A stretch of 64,000 nt of DNA from Myxococcota bacterium (lineage in GTDB: Bacteria; Myxococcota_A; UBA9160; SMWR01): NCBI GenBank assembly GCA_022447545.1, contig JAKVBI010000019.1, positions 62,001-126,000 on the forward strand, written 5' to 3'. Below are positions 9,555-17,449 of the stretch, in pieces; the first letter of the stretch is position 1; the number at the start of each line of letters is the position of its first letter. The position numbers and the translations under genes are program-made. Below the pieces are notes generated by a model, which did no database searches, was not told where the DNA came from, and worked only from the letters and a program-made list of their open reading frames with translations.

Positions 9555-10505
9555 TCAGCCCAGGCGACCGGCGGCTTCGGCTCGCTTGCGTCCCCGCTCC
9601 ACCATGTCCCGCCAGTTTTTGCGAATCATCCTCAGGTAGGGGGGAGGAGGATCCGGTAGCCAGGTGGTGTGCTCTGGCGGATCCGGCCAGCGGTAGGGGA
9701 GATGTTCGACCCAGCCTGGCTCCGGCGCAGATTCGAAGAGGGCGAGAGTGTCGAGCAGGATCTGGCGGTGCAGCGCGGAGTCTCCCACGATTCCCAGGGG
9801 TCGGCCCATGGGGAATTCGATGGCGGCTACCCGGGGCATTCCGACGATGCGATGGAGTGACCAGATCGAACTGAGGACTACGGTGGGAATTCCCGCCTTC
9901 TCGATTTCTCTTGCGACCAGACCGGCCGTCAGTTGGCACTGGGGTCAGACGGGGACCAGCAGGGCGAGGTCCACCTCCTCCGAGACCATGGCTTCGGCGA
10001 TGGCGGTGCAACTGGGCTCCAGTCGACGCAGGTCCGGACCCTGAAATCCCATGATGGAGTAATGGCTCGGCGCGGCCTCTCCGATCGTTTCCTCCCGTTC
10101 CAGTTCTCGGAGCAGCGGAACGGGGAAGCAAACGTCGGGATCGGCCAGCACGTGACTCGTCTCGATGTGGAGGTGGTCGGCTTGGAGGGTCTCCGCTGTC
10201 ACGTCGCGTTGCAGCCGGCGCCAGGTCGGATCCCCCCAGGTCGGTCGGCGTCGTTCGGTTTCCATGTCGAACCGGGTGTCGCCTTTCATGGAGAGGCCCG
10301 CGGTGGACACCACGCTGATGCGGCTCTGGGACAGGCTCTTCTCGACCGGTGCCCAGGGGATGTCCTTTACCGCTTCGCCATAGCGGACGTTCGATCTCAG
10401 GAGTTCGAAGAGCGCCACTTCGAGAAATCGATAGGGGTCGCATTCACCGGGGCGCGGAGGGTCACCCCAGCGGCATTCGCGATCTCGGAAGGGGTTGCTG
10501 CCCAT
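9555..10505 (-). CDS. GrdB/PrdB-like reductase selenoprotein with in-frame TGA (Sec)
   Basis: Glycine/sarcosine/betaine/D-proline reductase selenoprotein B-like protein, 316 aa if TGA at 9945-9947 is read as selenocysteine (U187). Before the TGA the frame ends ...VDLALLVPV. After it, the same frame continues PQCQLTAGLVAREIEKAGIP for 130 residues to a TGA stop at 9555-9557. This places U at a U-x2-C motif just before an AREIEKAGIP helix, as in GrdB, where U-G-T-C precedes KEIERAGIP. The ATG at 10505 is preceded by a modest purine-rich AGAGGCAGG. It lies downstream of an epoxide hydrolase and a TauD-type dioxygenase on the same strand. Reductive chemistry on a C-N or related bond is only a family inference. 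Automated annotation would probably split it into two ORFs. Confidence 0.8.
9916..9937 (-). promoter_or_regulatory. Putative bacterial SECIS hairpin of the GrdB-like gene
   Basis: Reading the minus strand after the TGA, GCCA (9937-9934) pairs with UGGU (9919-9916). A 3-nt bulge ACU (9933-9931) follows, then GAC pairs with GUC around a 5-nt loop GGCCG (9927-9923). A loop opening with G, a bulged U below the upper stem and a loop 17 nt after the TGA match the bacterial SECIS pattern. The stem is short, so it is a candidate only. Confidence 0.5.
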
Positions 10506-10624
10506 GTCGAAGCCTGCCTCTTATGCGCGTCGGGATTCTCTGGATTCTGGCACCAGCTTACCGAATCACCGACGCTCCCCATGCCGTGCTCTCCATGGAA
10601 AGTCGGTCGGGTCCGAGGCGTCGG

Positions 10625-11563
10625 TCACGGGTCGTCGGACTTTCGGTTCGACTCGAGGGATTTGGCCTGTTGTCCCAAAAACCGGTTCAGCTGGAAGTCG
10701 AAGCGGCTGGTGGCACCCCCGCCGCGGATGCGGGCGTAGGGTGCCCAGCGGGGCGGGCTCGCAGCTTCGGGAATGTCTCCCATCACGGTGACCCGCTGGA
10801 TGATCCGCTCGCCTTCGAAGTCGTTGAGGACGAAGTGTTGGGTACAGCGATTGTCCCACATGGCCACGGTGCCCTCGCTCCAACGACGACGTACCGTGAA
10901 ACGTGGACTCGACATCCACCGCGTCAGGTGGCCGAGCAGTAGTTCGCTCTCCTCATGGCTGAGTTCCACGATGCGTCGGGTGAAGTGTTCGTTGACAAAC
11001 AAGGATTTGCGTTTCGTCACCGGGTGGATGCGTACCACCGGATGGATCGTCATTTCCTCGGGCTTGCCATGGGGGGTGGCATCATGCAAAGCCGTCAACC
11101 CCTCGCAAAGCTCCTGGAGCGGAGGTGAGAGTTCGTCGTAGGCCTTGTAGGCATTGGTCCACATCGTGTCGCCACCCACCTCCGGGCACTTCACCATGTG
11201 GAGGATGGCGAGAATCGAAGGCTGGGAACGGAACGTGATGTCGCTATGCCACTCGTCGGCAATGCCGCCACTGCTGGCTGCCAGTTCGAAGATCTCGGAT
11301 TGATCGGAGAAGGGGTTACGCAGATTGGGGTGCCCCTCCAGTTGTCCGAAGTGCCGACCGAAGGCGATGTGCTCCTCAGGTGTGATGCTCTGGTCTGGGA
11401 AGAAGAGCACGAGGTGCTGGGTCAGCAGGGAGAGGATCTGTTCCGCCTCCATCGGGCCAACCTCGCGAAGCGAGATGCCTCGAACTTCCGCCCCGAGAGA
11501 AGCCGAGAGGGGGACAACCTCCGGTGTTTTCTCGAGGTTGGTGACTTCATGTGCAGAACTCAT
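10625..11563 (-). CDS. TauD/TfdA family Fe(II)/2-oxoglutarate dioxygenase
   Basis: Cytoplasmic non-heme iron dioxygenase, 312 aa. The iron triad is visible as H106-x-D108 (EWHSDITF) and H243 (CTQHFVLND), and an Arg near 257 fits the 2-oxoglutarate carboxylate. The family hydroxylates taurine, alkyl sulfates, 2,4-D and related acids; the substrate here is unknown. ATG at 11563 is preferred because TATAGT lies 7 nt before it and no ribosome site is present; GTG at 11572 is the alternative. It lies between an epoxide hydrolase (60 bp upstream) and the GrdB-like selenoprotein (119 bp downstream) on the same strand. Confidence 0.9.
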   Translation of the reverse strand: MSSAHEVTNLEKTPEVVPLSASLGAEVRGISLREVGPMEAEQILSLLTQHLVLFFPDQSITPEEHIAFGRHFGQLEGHPNLRNPFSDQSEIFELAASSGGIADEWHSDITFRSQPSILAILHMVKCPEVGGDTMWTNAYKAYDELSPPLQELCEGLTALHDATPHGKPEEMTIHPVVRIHPVTKRKSLFVNEHFTRRIVELSHEESELLLGHLTRWMSSPRFTVRRRWSEGTVAMWDNRCTQHFVLNDFEGERIIQRVTVMGDIPEAASPPRWAPYARIRGGGATSRFDFQLNRFLGQQAKSLESNRKSDDP

Positions 11564-11570
11564 GCTCTTC

Positions 11571-11576
11571 ACTATA
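11571..11576 (-). promoter_or_regulatory. TATAGT -10-like box before the TauD-type gene
   Basis: TATAGT on the minus strand, 7 nt before the ATG at 11563, with no Shine-Dalgarno sequence between. No good -35 is visible. It is a member of the TANNNT set described in the findings and suggests a leaderless start inside this gene series. Confidence 0.35.
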
Positions 11577-11623
11577 CCAGTCGGACCCCAGGGCCGCGTC
11601 GGCCGGCGTCGTTCCCCACAGGG

Positions 11624-12511
11624 TTAGCGGGATTGGGTCAACCAGTCTTCCAACAGCCGATTGACGGTGTCCGGGACGTCCTGTTGAACCCAGTGGGACG
11701 CGTCGGGGAGGTATTCGAGGGTCAGGTCGCGTACATACTCTTCCGTTCCGTAGGTGGTCTCCTTGAGTAGCGCGATGTCCTGTTCGCCCCAGATCATCAG
11801 GGTGGGGGTTTCGATGACGGGCCATCCCAGCGCATCCTGGCGTCCCTTTCCGCCGCGCAGGAGCGCTCGGTACCAATGGATCATTGCGCGTGCCGCACCC
11901 GGGCGCATGACGTTGGCGGCGTAGATTGCCTGGTCGTCCCGACTGAAGCGCTCGGGATGAACGGAAGTGCGCGCGAACATCTCACCCACCCGAGCGCCCT
12001 GGTTCAATGTCAGCATTCTCTCGGGCAGCCAGGGCAACTGGAAGAAAAGCATGTACCAGGAGCGCAGCATCTGACGGGGATGATTGCGCATGCGCGCCGA
12101 GACGTTCCCCGGGTGCGGAACGTTCATGATGACCAGGCGCTCTAGGGCAGTGGGATGTCGTGTGGCGAAGACCCAGGCGACGATGGCTCCCCAGTCGTGT
12201 CCCAGCAGGGTGATCTCGTTGGCGCCAGACTCCTGGATGAGTCCCGCTACGTCCGCAACGAGTTTCTCGATCGCATAGGATTCGACGCCGAGAGGCTTGT
12301 CGCTTTCGCCGTAACCGCGGAGGTCCGGGGCCCAAACGCGGTACCCGAGGTCTGCGAGCAGAGGCATCTGGTGACGCCAGGAATACCAGCACTCGGGAAA
12401 CCCGTGGAGGCAAAGGGCCAGCCGTGTTGCACTGGGATCGCGTTCGATCTTGGCCACGTGGAACCGCAACCCCTCTGGGGTGGACACGAATTCGTGCTGG
12501 ATTTCGCTCAC
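11624..12511 (-). CDS. Alpha/beta hydrolase, soluble epoxide hydrolase type
   Basis: Hydrolyses epoxides to diols through an aspartyl-ester intermediate; 295 aa. HGFPE at 36-40 forms the oxyanion hole, and D106 in GHDWG is the nucleophile (Asp, not Ser, pointing to epoxide hydrolase or dehalogenase). D245 in WGEQD and H273 in DASHW complete the triad. A cap-domain Tyr in HWYR near 214 fits epoxide activation. GTG at 12511 follows GGAGGAG. First of a same-strand series with the TauD-type and GrdB-like genes. Haloalkane dehalogenase is less likely because of the HGFP motif and the cap Tyr. Confidence 0.88.
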   Translation of the reverse strand: MSEIQHEFVSTPEGLRFHVAKIERDPSATRLALCLHGFPECWYSWRHQMPLLADLGYRVWAPDLRGYGESDKPLGVESYAIEKLVADVAGLIQESGANEITLLGHDWGAIVAWVFATRHPTALERLVIMNVPHPGNVSARMRNHPRQMLRSWYMLFFQLPWLPERMLTLNQGARVGEMFARTSVHPERFSRDDQAIYAANVMRPGAARAMIHWYRALLRGGKGRQDALGWPVIETPTLMIWGEQDIALLKETTYGTEEYVRDLTLEYLPDASHWVQQDVPDTVNRLLEDWLTQSR

Positions 12512-12680
12512 TCCCTCTCCTCCGTGTTCGCGAGTTCGCCCGGGTGTGCGCAGGGGACTCGATGGTGAGGGCGCCTATTCGGTGACCGCGTCGAGTGCTC
12601 ACTCGAGATGCATTCCGGACCTACAGCGCCGATTCCTTCTCGGGGGCCTGATGACAGTGCACCGTTGCGAACGCGGCCCG

Positions 12681-13121
12681 CTACTGGAGGCCGATGTCCT
12701 TGGGTGGGCACGAGTACGCGTTACCCGTCTTGGTGACGTCAGTTTGTGCGCTGTAGTAGTTTCCGGTTCCATCGAAGCTACTGCCGGAACCCGTCTGGCC
12801 GGCGGTTTCACTCTGGATGGATACGTAGTTCGCGCCGAGTGCGTGGGCCCGGTTCCGGACGTCGTTGAGCGCTCCCTCGGCGAGATTCTGATTGCTCGTA
12901 TAGCGACCACTGATGATCCCACCCTGGGCACCGACCACTGCCCCGACGAACTTGCAACTCTTGGGCGGAGCCTGGCGGGCCACGATGACTCTCTCAGCAC
13001 CTGGCTGAAGGGGAGTTGCCGCGCATCCGCCGATTGCGGCGGAGAGAATCACTAATCCAAACCATGCCGGAATTCGTTGGCTGACGGTCGCGTGGCGAAT
13101 GCGCCTTTGGTGCGGATGCAT
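12681..13121 (-). CDS. DUF4156-like lipoprotein
   Basis: Small exported lipoprotein, about 146 aa. The signal peptide ends in ILSAAIGGC, a good lipobox. The mature part (CKFVGAVVGAQGG, then ALNDVRNRAHALGANYVSIQ) matches the pattern of DUF4156/RcsF-like outer-membrane lipoproteins, with two further Cys residues that may pair. The ATG at 13121 has GGAGA about 9 nt upstream; an in-frame ATG at 13130 is too close to that site. The function is unknown; envelope association is inferred from the lipobox. Its Gly/Ser-rich C-terminus (SGSSFDGTG) is low complexity. Confidence 0.78.
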   Translation of the reverse strand: MHPHQRRIRHATVSQRIPAWFGLVILSAAIGGCAATPLQPGAERVIVARQAPPKSCKFVGAVVGAQGGIISGRYTSNQNLAEGALNDVRNRAHALGANYVSIQSETAGQTGSGSSFDGTGNYYSAQTDVTKTGNAYSCPPKDIGLQ

Positions 13122-13301
13122 GTGCTTCATTCTCCTCGTGCTCCCGACACTGGAAGCGTTGCGATGGCTTGTCCCAGATTCTCTCCAAAAAATCCAATAG
13201 GGAGAGGATCGCCAGGGTTGTGGAAAACATAGGCCACGTAATTTCAATTGGCAGTCCTGGAGGAACAGGGCGCCCTGCCTCTGGTTCACTTCGGTAGGGG
13301 G

Positions 13302-15260
13302 CTAGCGTATGAGTTGGTTGGGCTCGGGTCGGGCTCTGCGCGAGAGTCGATAGATTGTGTGACTTCCCAGTCGCGCCGTTGCCTGAGCATTTCTTTCGAA
13401 GTGTGTCTCGTCGAGTGCTGGAAATTCCGCGTGTTCCCGAGGTCCAATGACCACGTAGTCCACCTCGTAGCGGTCGAGCAGATCTGCGGTCTCTGCGTCC
13501 CCTTCGAACATTCTGGCGACGTCCGTCGCTCGCTGCTCGAAGGGGATGCCGTGGTTGTAGAGCCAGCGCTTCGAACCCAGCACGATCTGTCGACCCGACA
13601 GCATGGGAACCGGGTGGTGCATGTCCGAACCTGTCAGGAATACGGCGTCGACGGGTGTCTGATCGCGCACGAATTCTCCCACCCGCACCTCCTCGTGGCT
13701 CAGCATCACGGAATTCCCGAGGACCTCATGGGTCACCGCCAGAGCTCCCGACAAACACATCGTGAGCGTCAGCAGGGCAGGTGCCCATTTTCGGCGCCCT
13801 GTGTCGAACCACACCCCCAACCAGCGTCCCACCAGGATCGCGCCGCCCAGCTGGAAATACGCCAGAAGTTTGATGTTCTCGTACGCGAGAGGGGTCACGG
13901 TGACGAGGTTTGCCAGGGGGAAGAGGGCCACGAGAGGACCGCTTGCCCAGCGCAGGTGGCGTGGTGCCTTCCACCAGGCGATCGGCACCAACAGGAGGAA
14001 GGGGGCGGCGTTCCAGATCCAGAAATGCAACCAATCGAGGGGGGTCTCGGCCGAGCGGGGCCAGCCCGCGAGCAGACGCAGGTGGCTGGGTGCCAGGGAC
14101 AGGTGTTGCCAGATCCAGACCAACTGGGGCAGAGCCAACAGGGTCGAGAACGCCCCGAACCAGAGCCAGCGTCTCCGTACCGCTCTCCCGTTGCGCCGCA
14201 GGTCGGCCCACGCGTAGAAGACACTGGCGAGTCCGACCCCCAGAAACGAGTGCGAGTGCACCAGGGGAAGACTCCCCAACAATGCGCCGGCCAGAGCCAG
14301 GCCGAAGGTCTCGTCGTTATGTCTCGAGGCCGTAGTCAGCAGCCAGAGCACTGCGACCCCGATCGCCATGCCATAGGGGGCTGATCGCGAGGCGAGGAAT
14401 TGATTGCCGATCACATTGGCGTAGGCGAGGAGCGGGTCGGCGTTGCCATAGGTGTAGTTGGTTTTCAGGGCGGCTTGGATCGAGGTTCCCGCCCAAAGAT
14501 CCTGAAAGAACAAAGCGAAGCCGAGCCCACCGGACAGTAGGAACAAGGCGAGTGCCAGGTAGGCGGCGCTGCGCGGTGCATCGTCGGTCAGACGGCGCGC
14601 CAAGGCGAACGACATGAGGCCGAACACCGAGATGGATACCCAGGCGCCGAGTGCGAAGGCTTCCCTTGGGGTCAGACCCAGGCTGCGAAAACTCGCGACC
14701 GAGAAGTCCGAGACGAAGGGGTACGCGAGGGGCCAGCCGGCAAAGAACGGATACTCGGGTGGGTGGAGATTTCCACGTTCGAAAAAGGCACTGGCCAGGG
14801 AGGCGTGGAGCGTGAGATCTCCCCAGGTGGTTCCCGCCGAAAACAGCGATCCGCCCGGGCCGACCCGAAAGAAGTGGTTGTGGACCAGGTAGGTGAGCAG
14901 CCCGCCAAGGATCATCAGCGCTAGGATCAGGCGGCTTCCTGCGCCCCGGTTTCTAAGCGCCTGTGCGAACCCCTTCGCGTCGGCACCCAGGCGTTCGCGT
15001 CCTCGTCGGTTGACGTGGAGTTCCCAGGCCGCCAAGACCAGGCTGGCGAAGACGGCGCCCTGAGAAGCAGTGGTGACGCCGGCCGCGCCCGTACCGATCC
15101 CGGGCATCAGCGCGAACAGCAGGGGGAGCCAGAGGACGAGGGTCAGCCCCAGTACGTTTCCCAGGGCCAGGCGTTCGTGGGCACGGAGGGGGAGGGACAA
15201 ACGGGTCGTCAGCAACACCCCCCACAGGACGGCCGCCGCCAGTTGCAGAACTGCCAGCAC
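13302..15260 (-). CDS. Large polytopic membrane protein, GT-C-like
   Basis: Integral membrane protein, 652 aa. It has roughly 13-15 hydrophobic segments and a soluble C-terminal part of about 130 residues containing FVRDQTPVDAVFLTGSD and YEVDYVVIGPREH. That layout (many helices, then a small periplasmic domain) resembles GT-C glycosyltransferases or oligosaccharide-handling proteins. A long loop after the fourth helix region carries HPPEYPFFAGWPLAYP. I do not recognise a specific family. The GTG at 15260 lacks a ribosome site but has TAAAGT 9 nt upstream. It stands alone. Confidence 0.75.
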   Translation of the reverse strand: MLAVLQLAAAVLWGVLLTTRLSLPLRAHERLALGNVLGLTLVLWLPLLFALMPGIGTGAAGVTTASQGAVFASLVLAAWELHVNRRGRERLGADAKGFAQALRNRGAGSRLILALMILGGLLTYLVHNHFFRVGPGGSLFSAGTTWGDLTLHASLASAFFERGNLHPPEYPFFAGWPLAYPFVSDFSVASFRSLGLTPREAFALGAWVSISVFGLMSFALARRLTDDAPRSAAYLALALFLLSGGLGFALFFQDLWAGTSIQAALKTNYTYGNADPLLAYANVIGNQFLASRSAPYGMAIGVAVLWLLTTASRHNDETFGLALAGALLGSLPLVHSHSFLGVGLASVFYAWADLRRNGRAVRRRWLWFGAFSTLLALPQLVWIWQHLSLAPSHLRLLAGWPRSAETPLDWLHFWIWNAAPFLLLVPIAWWKAPRHLRWASGPLVALFPLANLVTVTPLAYENIKLLAYFQLGGAILVGRWLGVWFDTGRRKWAPALLTLTMCLSGALAVTHEVLGNSVMLSHEEVRVGEFVRDQTPVDAVFLTGSDMHHPVPMLSGRQIVLGSKRWLYNHGIPFEQRATDVARMFEGDAETADLLDRYEVDYVVIGPREHAEFPALDETHFERNAQATARLGSHTIYRLSRRARPEPNQLIR

Positions 15261-15269
15261 GATTCCGTG

Positions 15270-15275
15270 ACTTTA
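15270..15275 (-). promoter_or_regulatory. TAAAGT -10-like box before the polytopic membrane protein
   Basis: TAAAGT on the minus strand, 9 nt before the GTG at 15260, with no Shine-Dalgarno sequence. It fits the TANNNT-before-start pattern; a -35 is not evident. Confidence 0.3.
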
Positions 15276-15338
15276 TCGGTGGCCTCGGCGCGCGGCCAGT
15301 GACCCTCGCCCCGAGGGATCGGGTCTCGCGTGTCCGCT

Positions 15339-15518
15339 CAACTCCCGTGCACTTTCTGGGCGGGTGTGGCTTTGGCGATCACCTCGTGCACTGCGTCTCC
15401 CACCTCCGAAGGCACCCAGCGTGCAGCCTTGTCGACGCTTGGCCCGCTGCGCCAGCCATCCCCCCACCACGCACCCGAGGCCGCCGGCTCCGAGTACGCA
15501 GATGTGGGGAGTTTCCAC
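15339..15518 (-). pseudogene. Remnant of an ApbA/PanE-like ketopantoate reductase
   Basis: The frame opens at ATG 15518 with METPHICVLGAGGLGCVVGG, a textbook Rossmann start of 2-dehydropantoate 2-reductase (GxGGxG). After about 28 residues the recognisable frame shifts by one, and the next stretch reads VPSEVGDAVHEVIAKATPAQ and stops at 15339-15341, plausible as the C-terminal tail of the same gene. Only 180 bp remain of an expected 900 or more, so the middle has been deleted. It is non-functional as a reductase. The assignment of the tail is less certain than that of the N-terminus. Confidence 0.6.
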
Positions 15519-15691
15519 GGGGCACTACCTCTGGATCTCGCAGTTGCTGGATCGACGGGATCCGAGCGCTTGCGTTACGTGGGTGATGAGACTGCCGGGC
15601 GCGATGCGAGTCCTCTTGCATCCTGCCGACGCGCTCGATCGAGACGCCCCGGTGCGTGCCTTTGTGTGCGCGCAACTGCCATACTGGTCCC

Positions 15692-16480
15692 ATGTCGGAC
15701 GAACGTGTCGAATTGGGCCACGCCATCATCTCCTTCGTGGAGCCCCATCCGGGCTACGAGCTGGCGTGGAACCGTTGGTATGAGCGCGACCATCTGATCG
15801 CAGCAGGAACTGGCGCGCCCTTTACGATGGCGCTTCAGCGTTGGCTGGCCACGCGACGCCACAAAGCGGTGCGCGTGCCCCATGACAATCCCATCGCACA
15901 GCCGCCCGAGCGTGGGACGTTTCTGGCCGCCATGTGGATCCAGAAGGATCACCTCGTCGACCAACAGGCGTGGGTCGCCGAGCAGATGAAGATGCTCGCC
16001 GAGCAGGACCGCAACTTCGACCAGAGGGACGTGTTGAGCACGGCGAGTTGGGACTATCTGGGGGGCGCACTGCGTGATCCCGATGGCGTTCCGCCGGAAC
16101 TGGCCCTCGATCGCCGGTACGAGGGGATCGTGCTGGTCTGGCTCGAATGCCGTTCCGGAACTTCCCCTCAGGCTTTGAGCGAGGCATTGAGGGACCAGGT
16201 GCTGCCGTCCATCCTGGATCAGTCGCCCATCGCCCAGGCTCTGTGCTTCACGCCGCTGCCCAAGGCCGACTGGTGGCCCAAGGCGGCGCCTGAGGTTCCC
16301 GGTGTCGGTACGCGTGTGCTGGTGGCCTGCTTCGTCGAATGCGACCCCCTGGACGCATGGAGTGAGCACTTCGCCGAGCTGACTTCGGATCTCGAAGCAG
16401 AGGGGCTCTGCGAGGTTCTACTCGTTGCGCCCTTCGTTGCGAGCGTGCCGGGCGTCGATCCAGACCTCGACGAACTCTGA
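15692..16480 (+). CDS. Uncharacterised protein with EthD-like dimeric alpha/beta barrel features
   Basis: Cytoplasmic protein, 262 aa, not firmly recognised. The N-terminal part has YELAWNRWYERDHL, typical of EthD/dimeric alpha-beta barrel proteins, followed by several Trp-rich stretches. The C-terminal half (RVLVACFVECDPLDAWSEHF) looks like a second ferredoxin-like unit, so it may be a tandem barrel. There is no signal peptide or membrane segment. The ATG at 15692 has no ribosome site; CATACT lies 6 nt before it. Convergent with the GDPD gene, so no operon. A catabolic or monooxygenase-like role is speculation. Confidence 0.72.
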   Translation: MSDERVELGHAIISFVEPHPGYELAWNRWYERDHLIAAGTGAPFTMALQRWLATRRHKAVRVPHDNPIAQPPERGTFLAAMWIQKDHLVDQQAWVAEQMKMLAEQDRNFDQRDVLSTASWDYLGGALRDPDGVPPELALDRRYEGIVLVWLECRSGTSPQALSEALRDQVLPSILDQSPIAQALCFTPLPKADWWPKAAPEVPGVGTRVLVACFVECDPLDAWSEHFAELTSDLEAEGLCEVLLVAPFVASVPGVDPDLDEL

Positions 16481-16505
16481 TCGAGCCCTCGGGCGCGCAG
16501 CGGAT

Positions 16506-17324
16506 TCAGCTCCCGAGGGCGGTGTCCGGTGCTCCCAGGTCGCGCACCACACGCGCGATGAGACGATCGGGCCAATTGGTCGTCATGCCGTTGGCACCGA
16601 GACGGATCGCGAGATCCATGTCTTCGTCGGAGGTGATGTACCAGACCCTCGCTTCGAGTCCCTTGGACTGGGCGACCGAGACATTTTCTTCCGAGAGATC
16701 CCGAACCGGGATTCCCACCTGCTGAAAGCCCTCGGCCAGGGCCTGGTCGATGCCTTCGAGGTAGTTGCCCGGCAACAGCCAACAGATGGGGACCTGCGCA
16801 TCGAGCGCCCGGAATCGACGCAGCTGCTCGAGGCGGAACGAGGTCATCATCACGCGGTCGCGAAGACCCGCTGCCTCGATGACGTCCAGCGTTCGACGGG
16901 GGAGCTCTGCTTGGTCGTCCTTGAGTTCTATGTGGTAGTAGAGCGAGCGGCCCATGGTTTCGAAGAGCTGCTTCAGGCTGATCAGCCCGGTACCCGCGTA
17001 GCGCACTTCGACCTCGGGGTGCGCTTTGTCGAACCAGGTCCCGATATCCGTGTCCAGCAGTTCCGCCAACGTGTAGTCGCGAGGTACACCGGTTCGATTC
17101 GTCTTTGTGTCCATCTGGGTGTCGTGAAAGAGAGCCACCTCGTCATCGGATGAGAGCACGACATCGATCTCCACCTCGAAGGCGCCCATGCGATGGGCCA
17201 GCTCGAAGGCGGGCAGAGTGTTCTCGGGCGCGTAGGCCGAGGCTCCACGATGGGCGATGACGTGGAAGGGAATGGAGTAGGGGACGGAACTGCGCGGGGG
17301 CCGGGACGCGCTCTCACTACCCAT
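16506..17324 (-). CDS. Glycerophosphodiester phosphodiesterase family protein
   Basis: Hydrolyses glycerophosphodiesters to glycerol-3-phosphate and an alcohol; 272 aa. The GDPD barrel starts with VIAHRGASAYAPENT (H25, R26, E34). FEVEIDV follows (E52, D54), then the catalytic acid/base His in ALFHDT near 67, and YHIELK mid-barrel. There is no signal peptide, so it is probably cytoplasmic. ATG at 17324 is chosen as the closest start to the barrel; it has no ribosome site but TACCTT lies 7 nt before it. Confidence 0.9.
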   Translation of the reverse strand: MGSESASRPPRSSVPYSIPFHVIAHRGASAYAPENTLPAFELAHRMGAFEVEIDVVLSSDDEVALFHDTQMDTKTNRTGVPRDYTLAELLDTDIGTWFDKAHPEVEVRYAGTGLISLKQLFETMGRSLYYHIELKDDQAELPRRTLDVIEAAGLRDRVMMTSFRLEQLRRFRALDAQVPICWLLPGNYLEGIDQALAEGFQQVGIPVRDLSEENVSVAQSKGLEARVWYITSDEDMDLAIRLGANGMTTNWPDRLIARVVRDLGAPDTALGS

Positions 17325-17331
17325 CCGCCGG

Positions 17332-17337
17332 AAGGTA
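17332..17337 (-). promoter_or_regulatory. TACCTT -10-like box before the GDPD gene
   Basis: TACCTT on the minus strand, 7 nt before the ATG at 17324, with no Shine-Dalgarno sequence. Member of the TANNNT set. Confidence 0.3.
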
Positions 17338-17449
17338 AGGCAGATCGGAACCGGGATCCATGCAGCCATGCGGCTCGAAGGCGCGAGCCTTGTCACGAGG
17401 GGCCCGACCAGAGCAACGCCGGGTCGAGAGCTGGTATTGCGCCGTCGAC

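Noticed and set aside
13266-13277. Perfect palindrome CAGGGCGCCCTG
   Set aside because: Twelve bp with no loop and no T-run; likely a chance GC-rich palindrome downstream of the membrane protein gene.
13248-14384. 378-codon open frame on the plus strand
   Set aside because: Antisense to the polytopic membrane protein; rich in Gln/Arg/Gly/Pro as expected of a complement of hydrophobic codons.
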